DNA of 64,000 nt from Torreya grandis (taxonomy: Eukaryota; Streptophyta; Pinopsida; Cupressales; Taxaceae), in NCBI GenBank assembly GCA_037957365.1, contig JARHVA010003527.1, forward strand, positions 1,216,501 through 1,280,500. Direction: 5' to 3'. Position 1 is the stretch's first letter; each line of letters begins with the position of its first letter. The notes beneath the pieces are model-generated. The model ran no database searches. It was not told the origin of the DNA and worked only from the letters and a program-made list of their open reading frames with translations. Of the stretch, positions 1 to 11,900 are shown in pieces. The position numbers and the translations under genes were made by a program.

Positions 1-2570
1 GCTTCCTATATACATTCTAGGTAGGTCTAATGGAGGTTTTAGGTCAAACTAACCAATCTTGGGATTCTCCCTATAAAATAGTGATCTCAAATCATATTAT
101 ATTATCCCATGAATACCTTTAATTTTTTTTAAGTTTCATGAAGTAATTTGGATCATACTTGAGTCCATGAGGGTTTAGGCCTGATTCTAGGTCTAGTAGG
201 CCTAACTATGTCTGATTGAGTGTTTAACCATTTATAAGTATCCAATAGATGTAGTGCCCTAATAAATCCATTTTAAAATTCTAACCAACCTTATATAACA
301 TCATAAAATTATTACAAGACTCTCCAACTCATTTATTTACCCCTCTTATGGTAACCTGTAGACTATGTTTGAATGGAGTGCCCTCTATCTAAGATAAAAT
401 AGAGGGAATATACCCTATTATTATGACCTTAAGGGTACCTTGAGGATAAATTTTAGGTCATGGTTACCATATAGATAAATTATCATAGATTTTTCATGTC
501 CCTAATCCATATTACACCTTAAACTCCTCAGGACTGGTTCTAAGACTGATGACTATGTAGGGTCTTAGATGGCTATGTTTGAAATTCCAAAACTCAATAT
601 TTTGATATATTACTTGACATATGAAATTAAAAATAAATTTTTATGTAATTTTTATAATTATATTCATGATTATTCATCTTACATACATACTTTTTCTAAC
701 TCACCAAAAAATCCTCCTAAACATGAGTTTGTCTACAGTCAGACTTCAAGTAGAAACCCAATGGTACAAAGATTCTTATAGGTTTATCTTCATTTATAAC
801 TCTATGTTTCAAATATCCACATATATGTGAGGTAATTAGTCCCATTAATATATATACATGTTCATCTCCATCTATTATCCAAGATTGTATCCTTCATTAG
901 CCTAGACTGATCCTACAAAGTATATCAAATTGTAGGTGCAAGTTATAGAATATAAGGATTCATGTAGGTTTCATTCATGCTTGAGTATTTTGTTTCAACC
1001 TTAAAATAATTTATAAAGGTTAATAAGACTATATCTCATATGGTTTAACTAAATACATGTATTATAACGATGCACCCCTCTCTACCATTAACACACTAGG
1101 TATCTTTTTGCAAATTGCAATGTTCTAGGTTCAAATGCACTGTAGCTTTATTGAACATCTTCAGTAGCAAATTGGGTAAGTTGAGACCCCTCAATAATTA
1201 TTATCCTCAACCAAAAAACATTATATTTTTAATTTACATGATACTATTATACTTAGGCTATAAGAATGGAAACATAAAACATGCTCAAACCTCATAGATC
1301 TTCATCATAAGATGGTACTATGTTAGGTAGAGATCTATTTTAGAGAAACTAAGGTAATTGGTCCCTTAGGAAATTTTTATATATTTAACCTATAAAAATT
1401 AATTGTACTAGAATATAATCAACATAATGAACCTAAATGACTTGAGAAAGATCATTAAAGTCATGGAATTTAACATTGCCTATGTTTTGGACTTTAGATG
1501 ATATCCATGATCTGTACATGCCTATATATGACTATCTCTATTGGAATTCTGATATTATTTATTAATGGTATTGAGAATCCAATCTCAATAAACCTACAAT
1601 CCTATAATGCAAACCTATCATGGATGAAACTATCATTCCATGTTTTTAGAAGTGAAAAATAAGTTCATTAGCTTGATCTAAGTCCATATATAGAAGATGA
1701 AACTCTATAACTTGGAAACACTATTCTATAGATCACTATGATGTCCATTTCTAACAAGATTAGGTGTTTACTACTTAAATTTATTGAAAATATGTGAAAA
1801 ACATATTCAAGATAGCATGGAGATGAAGAATATGCTCTATTACAATGCACACATCACTTGTAAATGTCATATCATACAAGCAAATGACAAAATTTATAGG
1901 TGATAGGAATAAACAATCAGTTTTAATGCATTGACAATCTTGCACATGATTCATTAAGATCAATACACAAATTTTAAAAATATGACCATGGAGTGAGAAT
2001 AGAGAAAGACTAATTTCATCAACAAAAATAATTTTCCTTAACTCTACTTGACTTGTCCATACCATCATAAAACCTGATGACCTATTTGACCTTACACAAG
2101 AGAGCGATAGAGAAGGTAAAATAGTTTTCTCCATTTTTAGAGTTGTTAAGGTAATATGAATGTGGAAATGATTTTTGGGGAGATGAAGGGTCAACACTAA
2201 AGCTTCTCACATGTGCCAAACTAATGTATAGTATGTAAATATTTAGAAACTCTCACCTTTTCAAACTATTTTCTTGTTTTCAACATGGAACCTTGCTAGT
2301 TTTTAGTTCTAGAAGAGTTATATGACTATAAAATGACACAAGGGATGTTATGCCACTCTTTGAAACACTTGCATTCTCATTAAAATCATAAAACTCATTA
2401 AAGTGGCCCAAAAGTGACACGAGGTGAACTATACAAGCATGACTAACATCAAGACATATTATTTGACCTCTTTTAAGACCATAGTGGACATTTATCAACG
2501 TAGGGGGCTCTATGGAAGTTTAAACTTAGATTGGGGGTTGAATTTATTTTATCAAGGGATCAAATTAGTG
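1..2570 (-). repeat. Element A, left LTR (3' LTR by coding sense), cut by window edge
   Basis: This stretch aligns by eye along its length with 6,780-7,571 followed by 26,602-28,399. The two together are the other LTR of the same element. Position 17 corresponds to about 6,797, so roughly 190 bp of this LTR lie outside the window. Read on the minus strand it starts near 2,570 with CACTAATTTGATCCC, matching TGACTAATGTGACCC in the other copy. The short reading frames here are not shared as proteins between the copies and I treat them as chance. Confidence 0.8.
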
Positions 2571-2849
2571 AAAATTTTGGTGATTTCCTAGGGGTAGCAT
2601 GCCTACTATGATAAGGACCAGTTGCCTTCTCCTATCCTTGGGAAATGGATTCACCTATACACCACTTTTGACATTAACAACCCTATGATCAAACACCAAA
2701 ACACACACCAAATAGAAAAGGGAAAAAAAACACAAAAAAAGACAATGACACATACACTTGTGTTCTTAAGAACACTTATGGAGAAAACACACAACTCAAA
2801 AACAAACTAACTATGTACAAACTAACCTAAAGCATGTTTTTCCTCCTAT

Positions 2850-4850
2850 ATCAAAGTGTAAATTATCGCCATATCTTTCTTCATGAGATAGAATAATGCA
2901 TGATGTAATTTTTTCTTTGGGTATTAGCCTTGATGGTTTCAAATTCTTCATGTTTTCCAACCTCTTTGGCATGAACTTCAATGTGATCAAGGTATCTTCA
3001 AATAGATCACCTATAAAGTTGAATTATTCAAGAAATTCAACAACTTAAACCTCTTCATGAGACTCCTCAGCTAAAACTTCCAGTAGTGTTTCAACAAGGC
3101 ATGTTTTCTTGAACTTTATCATATCTTGAATAGGATTAGATTTTTCATCAGCTACAACTCCTTAAGATCATCAAGAGCTTTGTATAATCTATCCAATATT
3201 GTTCATTATCCTTCATAAGGACATATTGATCTACATTGTTTTTCACTTGACCCTCGATTTTATATATCTCTTAAAGTTATTCAAATAACTTAATTTATTG
3301 TAACCACTCATATTTACTCTCATTTTCCTTGAGGACCACCACTTCTTCAAATTCATTCTCTTGATCATGTTCATGAATATAATAGTCATCATAGATTGCC
3401 TCATAATGTTATTCAATACATGGTTATTTTATAGGAAATTTTAATTTTTCTCTACAACCTCATCTTGCTCTCCTTCAAGGACTAAAATCTCAAGACCCTT
3501 ATAGTCATGAAACATTTCTTGATAGGTCTACCACATACATGGATCAAAATCCTAATGAACAACTAATTTTTTTTGTATCTTCTCTTTCTTGACCTAATAA
3601 AGATGCTTTGTGATTGTTTTCACAAAGTGGAGTTCCTATTATGAGCTCTTCTTTATAGTCACTTGAAACATCTTGGTCTGTTACACATTGAACTTGTTCT
3701 TCCTTATTTATTTCCCACAAGATGGGTTATCCTTCAAGAGGGGATAAGGTGGGAGGGTGGTGAATTGTTTCATGGTTTGGAGAGAGAGTATGAGGTGAAA
3801 TGGAGGGCTCATGAATGGTTATGGGTATGGAAGGAAACACTTGGAAGAACTCTTATAGAGAAAGAAAATTTTACTGAACCATGGATATGTCACTTTATTC
3901 CACAATCACCTCTTGATATTTATTATCTTCTTAAAATGTTTCCATAGATACAAATTCAACCCCCATATTTTCAACCAATGCTTCTTTTTCATGATGAAAC
4001 TCCTATTGGATGGACTTCCAAGATGGTGTGGTTGTAGGTTTTTGAAGAGAAGGGAATGTGGTTTGACCATACACCAAATTCTCAATCTTACCATCACATA
4101 CTTGGTTCCATGTTGGGAAACTGAGGCAAATAGGATCTTTTGGAGATTTAATGGGATCTTCATGAGGATTAGAGGGATGTGATGAATAACATCGAACATA
4201 GGAAAAATCTTGAGGATGGGAGAAATAGACTTATTCTTCAAACAAACCTTCACTTTCTCTATAGTTTTCAAGATAATCTTTATCAACTAAAAGCTACCTC
4301 TCAACCTCTTGATTATACCACATTGTAAGCCTATCAACCAACTATTAAATTTCACATCTCATCTCATGTAATTCTTAAATAAGTACATAGATAGCTTATT
4401 ATTCTAACAATGTCCATTTACTCAAAAGAAAAGAAACTACATGTCTCATCTTCTCTATGAAATTACTAGGTATCACAATAAGATATTGATCCCATATATT
4501 CATCAATATTTATAATTCTAAAAATTTATGCATTAGTGATAGTAAGGACTTGGATTGGGGTGGAATTGGAGGAGGAGGATAGGAACTTTGGTATGATGGA
4601 CAGGGCTGTCAGTGAGGAATACTGTCAAGAACCTACCTCTTAAGAGTTTGTATCTCTCATTGGAGAACTTGAATCTTGAGAGATTATATTTCATTTTTTA
4701 TATCTTGTGTATTATATCCTTGACAACCTTAATCATAGTCTTATTCACAAGATTATTTAAAAACTTCATAATAATATGGTGGAGGAATAGGTTGACTATA
4801 TGGTAGATAAAAAATTTAATAGGGTTGTGTCTAGCAATAATTATCAACAT
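2850..4850 (-). pseudogene. Unknown protein of element A, over 600 codons, broken by nonsense changes
   Basis: From about 4,845 down to 3,545 one minus-strand frame runs over 430 codons with no indel that I can find. It is interrupted only by about 20 stops, and most fit C-to-T changes at CAA, CAG or CGA codons. The N-terminal part is rich in Q, P and Y (PIPPPYYYEVFK near 4,780). It is followed by a probable coiled coil with Q-rich heptads, the segment MRHVVSFLLSKW near 4,440, a middle part rich in P, S and H near 3,750, and an acidic tail such as DQENEFEEVVVLKENESK near 3,340. Below 3,545 the frame shifts at least twice. I do not recognise a family. The position, just after the leader of an LTR element, suggests a gag or accessory protein, but it shows no zinc knuckle. 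That it was once coding is well supported; its function is unknown. Confidence 0.65.
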
Positions 4851-6581
4851 ATATAACCATATTAACTTCATAAATCAAATGAAATAAAATAATTTATCAA
4901 ATTATTTTGAACAAGTACCTAGATTTGCTTAACAACTAGATGATGTATTTAGATTCACCATTCGTGTTTGCATGCATGCTTCCAAAATTTGATAGTAGGA
5001 AGAACACACCAATAATTATTCTAATATTTTGTACCTTGGTCCCATTGGGAATGATATAATTATTGTAGCCAAATATTTCATCCTAGGAGAGGGTGTTCAA
5101 TCCTATTCCATATTTGGACAACATGGGATTACCTCTAGGCCTATGGGTTGCCTAGAGTAGAGGTAAACCTCTAGGTTGAAGGGATAGATCCCTTGATTTG
5201 TCTATTCATCTCATACACTAAAATTAGATAAAATTTTACGGGGTGAAAAGGGAGGAAGGTAACATAATTTAAACCTATACTAGTGATTTGATACACCAAA
5301 AAATTATTACATAAACACACTTTCATATACATTAAGAGAGAAAGATACTAAAACTGACCTCAACTCTATGACCTTCTATCATAAGTGTTTCTCATAGAGG
5401 TAAATTATTATGAATAACAATAGGTTGGTGAAAATAAGGTATGATATAAGACACTACTGTACCCTCTCACACTTCAATTACACTTTAACAAGCAATATAT
5501 TCAATGATACCTGATAGAAGAGATGCCAATCATATAATGCATACAAGGGTAGAATGGCAGCAAGGATAAATAATATTCATCACCTATTAATAAGATAAAC
5601 CACTTGAGATAATTAATAAATATTAATATAGAGAAAATAAACTTCATAAATTTATTTAAAGGATAAAACAAGGTGTCAAACTAGTAGGGATTTACCACAC
5701 TAGGTGTGTACTCCTTATAATTGCTAAAAAGGAATGCATTTATAGAGCATGTGAGAAGATAGAGAAGATGATAAGTGTAAGGGTGACAAAGACAAGTGTA
5801 AAAATATAGAAACTAGTTAAAAATAAATTTAATGAGTTAGAAAATATGTCAAGAAGCCCTCTTGGACAAGTTTCCTTTACAAGTATGACATCTTCCCTCA
5901 ATCTGGCATAAAGACTCTTCATCTTCTTGTTTGAAATTGCCTTGGTGATGAGAGGTTCATTTGAATATTTTAAAGTGATATATGAGTCTTTAAAACATAT
6001 TAAATATAATTATAATATGGAATAATAATTGTAAAATTCCTCATATGCCTCCCTAACTGATGGTCTCCTTCTTGACACTTGTGCTTACCCTTTAGTAGTC
6101 ACTCATTAGCCTTATTTAGCTTGTCTTCACACTTATCATTTGAGTGACCTATAGTTTCTCATGGAGACATTTTTTAGAGGTGTTAGGACATATATTGGAA
6201 GCATATTTTTCCTCTAGTATATCAAATATACTTATAAATATCCATTGTGACACTTCTCACTCATACTTCGACAATCATGTCCATTCTCACTATCTTATTT
6301 AGGACTACCGACAGTGATAGGTCTAATAGAAAGATTTTGTTACACCACTATGATGATATATAAATATGTGGGTTTGGAATAATTACCCATATACCTCATA
6401 TATTATTCTCACTCACCATTCTCCTTTACACCTATAGAAAACATTAAAACTTATAGAAAACCCCATATTAGGTTTATCCATACAAAAGCCAATATGGAAT
6501 AAATGAGTGTCAAGTATCCTATGAGGGTCATAAAAAAATTAATAACACTTTAATGATAATTTTAACACCTTTGAATTAATA

Positions 6582-6589
6582 TCCCACCA
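6582..6589 (-). promoter_or_regulatory. Putative primer-binding site of element A
   Basis: The minus strand reads TGGTGGGA, beginning with the TGG expected opposite a tRNA CCA end, four bases from the LTR edge. Element B has the same octamer at the same spacing (22,878-22,885). I cannot name the tRNA. Confidence 0.45.
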
Positions 6590-6593
6590 TTTA

Positions 6594-7571
6594 TTATCCA
6601 TTAGGTTTGAAATAGGGGTTTGAGATGGTTTTTGATAGTCTATAATTTTAAGGATTGTTCATAAAATGTTGATGCTAAAACTCCAAAATAATTACACTGA
6701 GTTTAAGATATAGACCCCTTTAAAATATTCCAAACTCTTTGGGTTACCATTAAGTACCTCCATGTATGGGTAGATGAAATTGAACTTTGATCTTCTTTTA
6801 TACATTCCAAGTAGGTCTAATGGAGGTTTTAGATCAAATCAATCATTATTAGGATTCTCGCTATAAACCAATGATCTCAAATCATCTTATATTATCCCAT
6901 GAAGGTATTCCAATTATTTGGAAGGTTAATGTATTAATTTGGATAAAAACTAAGGCCATGAGTATTTAGGCCTGATTCTAGGCCTAGTTGGCCTAACTAT
7001 GTCTGACTAAGTGTTTGACCATCTATAGGTCTCTAATAGATATAGTGTCCTCCTAAATCTCTATTCACCTTAAAATCAACCTTTTACTACTTACTAACAT
7101 AATTAAAATACTTTTCAACTCATTTTTTTACCCCTCTTATACCAACCTACAAACTATTTTTGAATGGAGTGCCCTCTATCTCAGTCAAAATATAAGGCAT
7201 CTCCCCTATTCTTATGACCTTGAGGGTACCCTAAGGAGCTAGTTTGGGTCATGGTGACAATATAAAAAATATCAAAGCTTTTTCAATCCCATAAATCATT
7301 ATACTCCTTAAATTCTCAATACTAGTTCTAGGATTGATGATTATTCAGGGTCTTAGATGAATGTGTTTGAAATTCTAAAACTCAGTCTTTTTTATCTATT
7401 CCTTGCCATATGAAAGTCATATGAAAGTGTGATGTCATTTTGATAATGATATTCATGCTTGGTAATATTCCATAAATACTTATGCCAATTAACCAATAAA
7501 TCCTCCTAAGCATGAGTTAGTCTACAGTTAGACTATAATTAACAACCTAGTAGTACAAACATTCTTATAGG
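6594..7571 (-). repeat. Element A, right LTR, outer-left fragment (split by element B)
   Basis: This matches the start of the left LTR A, for example GTAGGTCTAATGGAGGTTTT near 6,811 and near 22. The match stops at ATAGG (7,567-7,571) and resumes at 26,602, so the LTR was interrupted by an insertion. The 5' edge is set by analogy with element B and may be off by about 20 bp. Confidence 0.85.
7567..7571. repeat. Target-site duplication of element B, left copy
   Basis: ATAGG here pairs with ATAGT at 26,602-26,606. The uninterrupted LTR A copy has a single ATAGG at the equivalent site near 777-781. The 5-bp length fits Ty3-type integrases. Confidence 0.75.
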
Positions 7572-8909
7572 TGTATCTATTATCACATAGGATTACACTT
7601 GTCTTGATTATGTAGCTTGTTGTACAATTACCTAAAGATATAATGAAAAAACATCCAAAGCCATGGGACCTTGTAAATTTTAGGTTAATATTCAAAGAAG
7701 GCTGACTTCTTTTCACTAAATCCAATGCAAACTGATAAAATGCTAGTTTTGTTATAAATTTCACTCTTTAGTGATTTTGAATCCTAAACTAGGGGTTTGA
7801 CGAGGAAAAGGGTTGAAAAATTGAAATTTTTAGAAAACTAGAAATATGGTGATTTGACTAAATATTTTTTAGTGGATTTTAATGTTTGCTTGATACACAC
7901 AATAGATTAGAAGATATGTTGAATTTGTTTTAGCACAAACTCATACAAATAGAAATCAGAGGTAGTTTTTTATATATTTTTCACAAAAGGGAAGGAGATA
8001 TTTATCATAAACAACATATTAAAGAGGGTAAAATACCACATATGAATTTATTGAAACTAAAACAAAGAGATAAATATTCTACAAATAATCAAACAACTTA
8101 CACACATATAAGGATCTCTCAAGATGAGAAAGACAAATCTTCAACTTTATTTCTCTTCAAAGGTTACAACTTGTATTAAATACATTCAAAATGAAGAAAA
8201 TATAACTAGTAGTAAAAATATTTATTGGGCCATGGGGACTACCAAATTTTATAAAAAATATCTCCAAGATGAGATGTAGTTTACAAAACTTGAATGCCTA
8301 GTTAAAAAAGATCATGTAGATCTGAAATCTTCATGCAAATAGGCAAGTTCTATTTCTAGCATATTGGATTTATAGAACGACTAGAAAATGGCATGCATGA
8401 GATAGGAGTGATATTTGGTGTAGCATGACATGGATGAACTATAGATGTTAAGGTGGCACTAGAAGTGGTAACTTAAAACTACTTTCATCTAGAAGTGGTT
8501 GAAAGTAGCCTATTAATGAAAAAAAGGCGAGTTTTATTATTTTGGCTAAGGTGTTTTATATGTTTGGACCTCATCATATAGAAGTTTATCTTTCAATATA
8601 TCCACCTTAGTGACTTAGACTCTATCTCCACTGGCATCAAGCATTGTAAACTGTATCTATAACTTTTGAAATGTGACAGTTGTCTGAATCATTGAAAAAT
8701 TTACCTACGACTCACACCATTAGATCTTATGCATGATGGGGTGTGAGCATGCCACTTGGAAACCCTATGGGATTATTGAGACCTTGAATTTTTGACTCTA
8801 TGGGAGGGTTTTTAGACCATTTATTTATTGTCTGAGCTCTTGAGATGTTGCCACTTGGCACTCTTTCAAAGCTTTTTAAAAAAGCCTTTGTCATTGTGCT
8901 TGATTACAT
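7572..8909 (-). repeat. Element B left LTR (3' LTR by coding sense), first part
   Basis: This aligns with 22,890-24,237, for example AAAGCCATGGGACCTT in both. The alignment breaks after TTGATTACAT and resumes at 14,024. It holds no gene; the 78-residue minus frame at 7,528-7,764 crosses the LTR edge and is a chance frame. Confidence 0.88.
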
Positions 8910-11900
8910 ACCTGTTGACCAAATATAACTTATATGAAAATGAGGTCAACCCATATAATTTTAAACTTTTTATAATGTTTACATACATCTTATGAGGTCT
9001 CATTTTATCCTAGATATCTTGTTTAGCCATGTCCTAGTCTTGGCTGAAGTTCTTCCCTCTTGAATTAGCCTAGTCAAAGAAAGTCAACATTGGTCAAACA
9101 AGTCAAAACTTAGTTAAAGTCTTAAAATATAAGGTTTTGGTACTCATGTATTTTATAATATGTTTTAAGTCCTTTTTATGAAATTTATTTACATCTCCCA
9201 CTTTCAATATGCAAAAAAGAGATAGTGGGCCCACTTTGGGATAGATTTAAGGACTTGTACAAATGGAAAGTGGAATTAGGTCAGATACAAGAATGAAATC
9301 AACATTAAATAGGTCAAAATATAGTCAGGATCAATAAAATTATAGTTAGGGTTAGTTATAATCAAGAAAGGTGAGTTTTTCCTTATTTTGAGGGAGTTTT
9401 GGGCACTTGTAGGGCTCCCATGATTAGGTATGTAGATAAAAACATGGGTGGGGTGTATATTCACCTCCCAAAATACATTTACACACTCAAAATTAAATTA
9501 TAATCCAAAAATATTCTTTTTAAACTCTTTTTCTCATTTTCTCCATTGGCATACAAAGAAGGCTCAACTTTGAATGCTCACCATAGGCTGTGCAGGTAGA
9601 ATCAAGAGGAATGGTATTGAGGGTGGATATTAATCTTAGTATAATTAAATATCATGGAAATAATTCTCATAATGGTTAATTATACATTATTAACATTCAT
9701 TAACACTCCAAGTAGCCTTTTGAGAAATTACATTGAAGAGGGCCTCTCCTTTTGAGCTAGTTTTAGAAGTGTTTTCATAGGTGAAGTGTTTCATGAGATC
9801 CTTAGGGTATTTATACAATTTATAAATTTTTATAATTGTTTTATTATTCTCAATATCTTATCAAGCCTCTTTTATGCTTTTTTTGGTTTGTCATGTCCTG
9901 CTCTTCCATTTACAAGTGCCTTGCAGATGACTATCACATGATGAAGAGTGTTTTAAGGTTGTTATCAAGGTTTTATTCATGTATTTTATTCATTTTTAAG
10001 TCTAAAATTTCATTTTAATTGATGGGAGGTTTCTAAAAAAGCATACCAATGCCCATTTTGCACTCTCACTATCTTGCATCTCAAAATGTACATTTACAGG
10101 CTCTTGATAATGTCATCCTAGCTTGAGAAGAATATTGATAGGGTTTTAAACTTATTAGAGGCCTTGGAATTATGGTTGATGAAAAAATAATAGAATTTAA
10201 GGCCTAAAATATGCACCATTGTTCACCTCCCTCTCATACTACCTATATGCACAGAATTCTTGCCTGCAAGCAGTTAATGAAGAGATAAAAGAAGTCATGT
10301 TGGAGCTAAAAAACACATGATGAGATCCAATTTGAAATACTAATATGAAAAGGGTATTATGATAATATTTTTTGTGTCGTCAAAGTATAACAAATAGTCT
10401 AAAATAAGTCAAGGAAATGTGAAGAGTAAGTTTAGTGTCCTAGTCCCTAAAATGCCCAAATAAAGGCCCAAGAGGTTTTTTGAGAGGTCATAAAACATGT
10501 TTTTATGATAAATAATGTGTGTACATGAAATATTCTTGTATTCATATCAAAGGAAAATGGATATGAAAAATTTGAAAGAAAAAAATGTAATGGAGGGTAG
10601 GTTTTTCAACACCCAAATGTGCCCTCAAAGTCACTAAAACCAAATAGTGACATCTATAGGATTTTCAAGAGGAGTGTACCATGCAAGTCATTTGGTAGAA
10701 CCTAAAACCTATCTATCAAGAGGAAACTACTCAAGAGCCTCCAAAAATTCACTCAAATAAAATGTGTCATGAGGAAGGAAGTGACTACATCAAATAGCTT
10801 TTTTTGGTCATCCCCTGTCTGTACAAAGGGTACAAAGAGGCCATGAAGGTAATGTTTGAAAGATTGGCACAAAAGGATAGATCAAGGAATCCTAAAGGAA
10901 ATATAAGTCTAAGTTTAATTCATAAAATGATAAATAAAAGTTAAAAAATATTTCAAAAAGTCAAACATAGTTCAAATGCCTCCAAAATAACCTACAACCA
11001 TGCCAAAATAGGCACCTATAACCAACCTATTTGGAAGTCATTTTCAGTTAAGAATCAATGAGATTTTGATACTCAAAGTAAAGTATATAAGTGAATAGGG
11101 TGAGATGATATGAAATGAGGCAAAAATTAGAACCAAGGACCTTAGAAACACTTTTTATGGTTACAAGTATCCATCTTGAAACCTATAAGCCTGCAAGTTG
11201 TCTCAGTCCTGACAGGGTAATGGTTAGTATGAGCAAAGTGCTAAGTTTTGACTTCCATGGAAAATTATTAAGAGTTTAATGCATTTTGATTGATTATTTA
11301 GCATAAATTTAAGGTAATAACATTAATAATACCATTAAAAATTGACCCAAACAAATTTTCACCCAAGAAAAGTGTCTCGGTCTGTACACTAAGCCTTGGT
11401 GAGGCTTGCATGAAATGAGGCCATGTGAAGCATGGAAAAAAGTGTTTGAAGATAAAATGAGATATAAGTGGTTTAATAATGTTTTATAAATAAAAAATTA
11501 CCCTTAATAATCCTAACCAATCTAAAAACCATTTATTGAACCTCCAAACACAAGTCAACCCTACCTACCGTCATAGTCCTGCACCTTCAAAATGTCTACC
11601 TTACAACTTTGGAGAGTTGAGGGTAAAATGAAGGAGTTAAAAGATAAAATTTTGTAAAAATTACACTTAGGACCTATTTATTAATATAAAATATTAATTA
11701 TTTTAATATTAATATGGAAAACATCCACCATTTTGTCTCAGAATAGGGTCACTTTTAGTGTGCATGAAGTTGCCAATTTTTAGAAAATTGATGAAATATT
11801 GGATAATAATATTAAGAGGGTAAATTTATTTATTTAATAATATATATGGGACATAAATAAACCTAAAAAACTAAACTTTAAATTTTTTAAGCATACAGGT

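Larger units (their letters stand above)
2571..6593 (-). mobile_element. Element A, internal region of a non-autonomous Tat-like LTR element
   Basis: The region lies between two copies of LTR A. Orientation is taken from the long decayed frame on the minus strand and from a primer-binding-like TGGTGGGA (minus, 6,582-6,589) four bases inside the right LTR. Element B has the same octamer at the same distance from its own LTR. I see no protease, RT or integrase motif, so the element probably depended on another element's enzymes. The part from 4,870 to 6,580 acts as a long leader: it carries no clear frame but is conserved in the related element A' (for example 5,140-5,190 minus against 58,612-58,660 plus, sharing TTTACCTCTACT and AGGCAACCCATAGG). 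Confidence 0.7.

Noticed and set aside
2575..2594. TTTTGGTGATTTCCTAGGGG read first as a plus-strand primer-binding site of element A
   Set aside because: Element B, whose direction is fixed by its coding domains, has a similar sequence next to its 3' LTR (16,571-16,590), and the long frame of A is on the minus strand. This edge is therefore the 3' side.
3663..4286. Open frames of 94, 126 and 89 residues at 3,663-3,947 (+), 3,906-4,286 (-) and 3,913-4,182 (+)
   Set aside because: They are other-frame shadows of the coherent minus frame of element A, which is chopped by Gln-type stops.
7573..7578. GTATCT/GTATCT (26,605-26,610) taken at first as the target duplication of element B
   Set aside because: Using ATAGG (7,567) and ATAGT (26,602) gives LTR ends TG and CA and agrees with the empty site in the other LTR A; GTATCT is the neighbouring target sequence.
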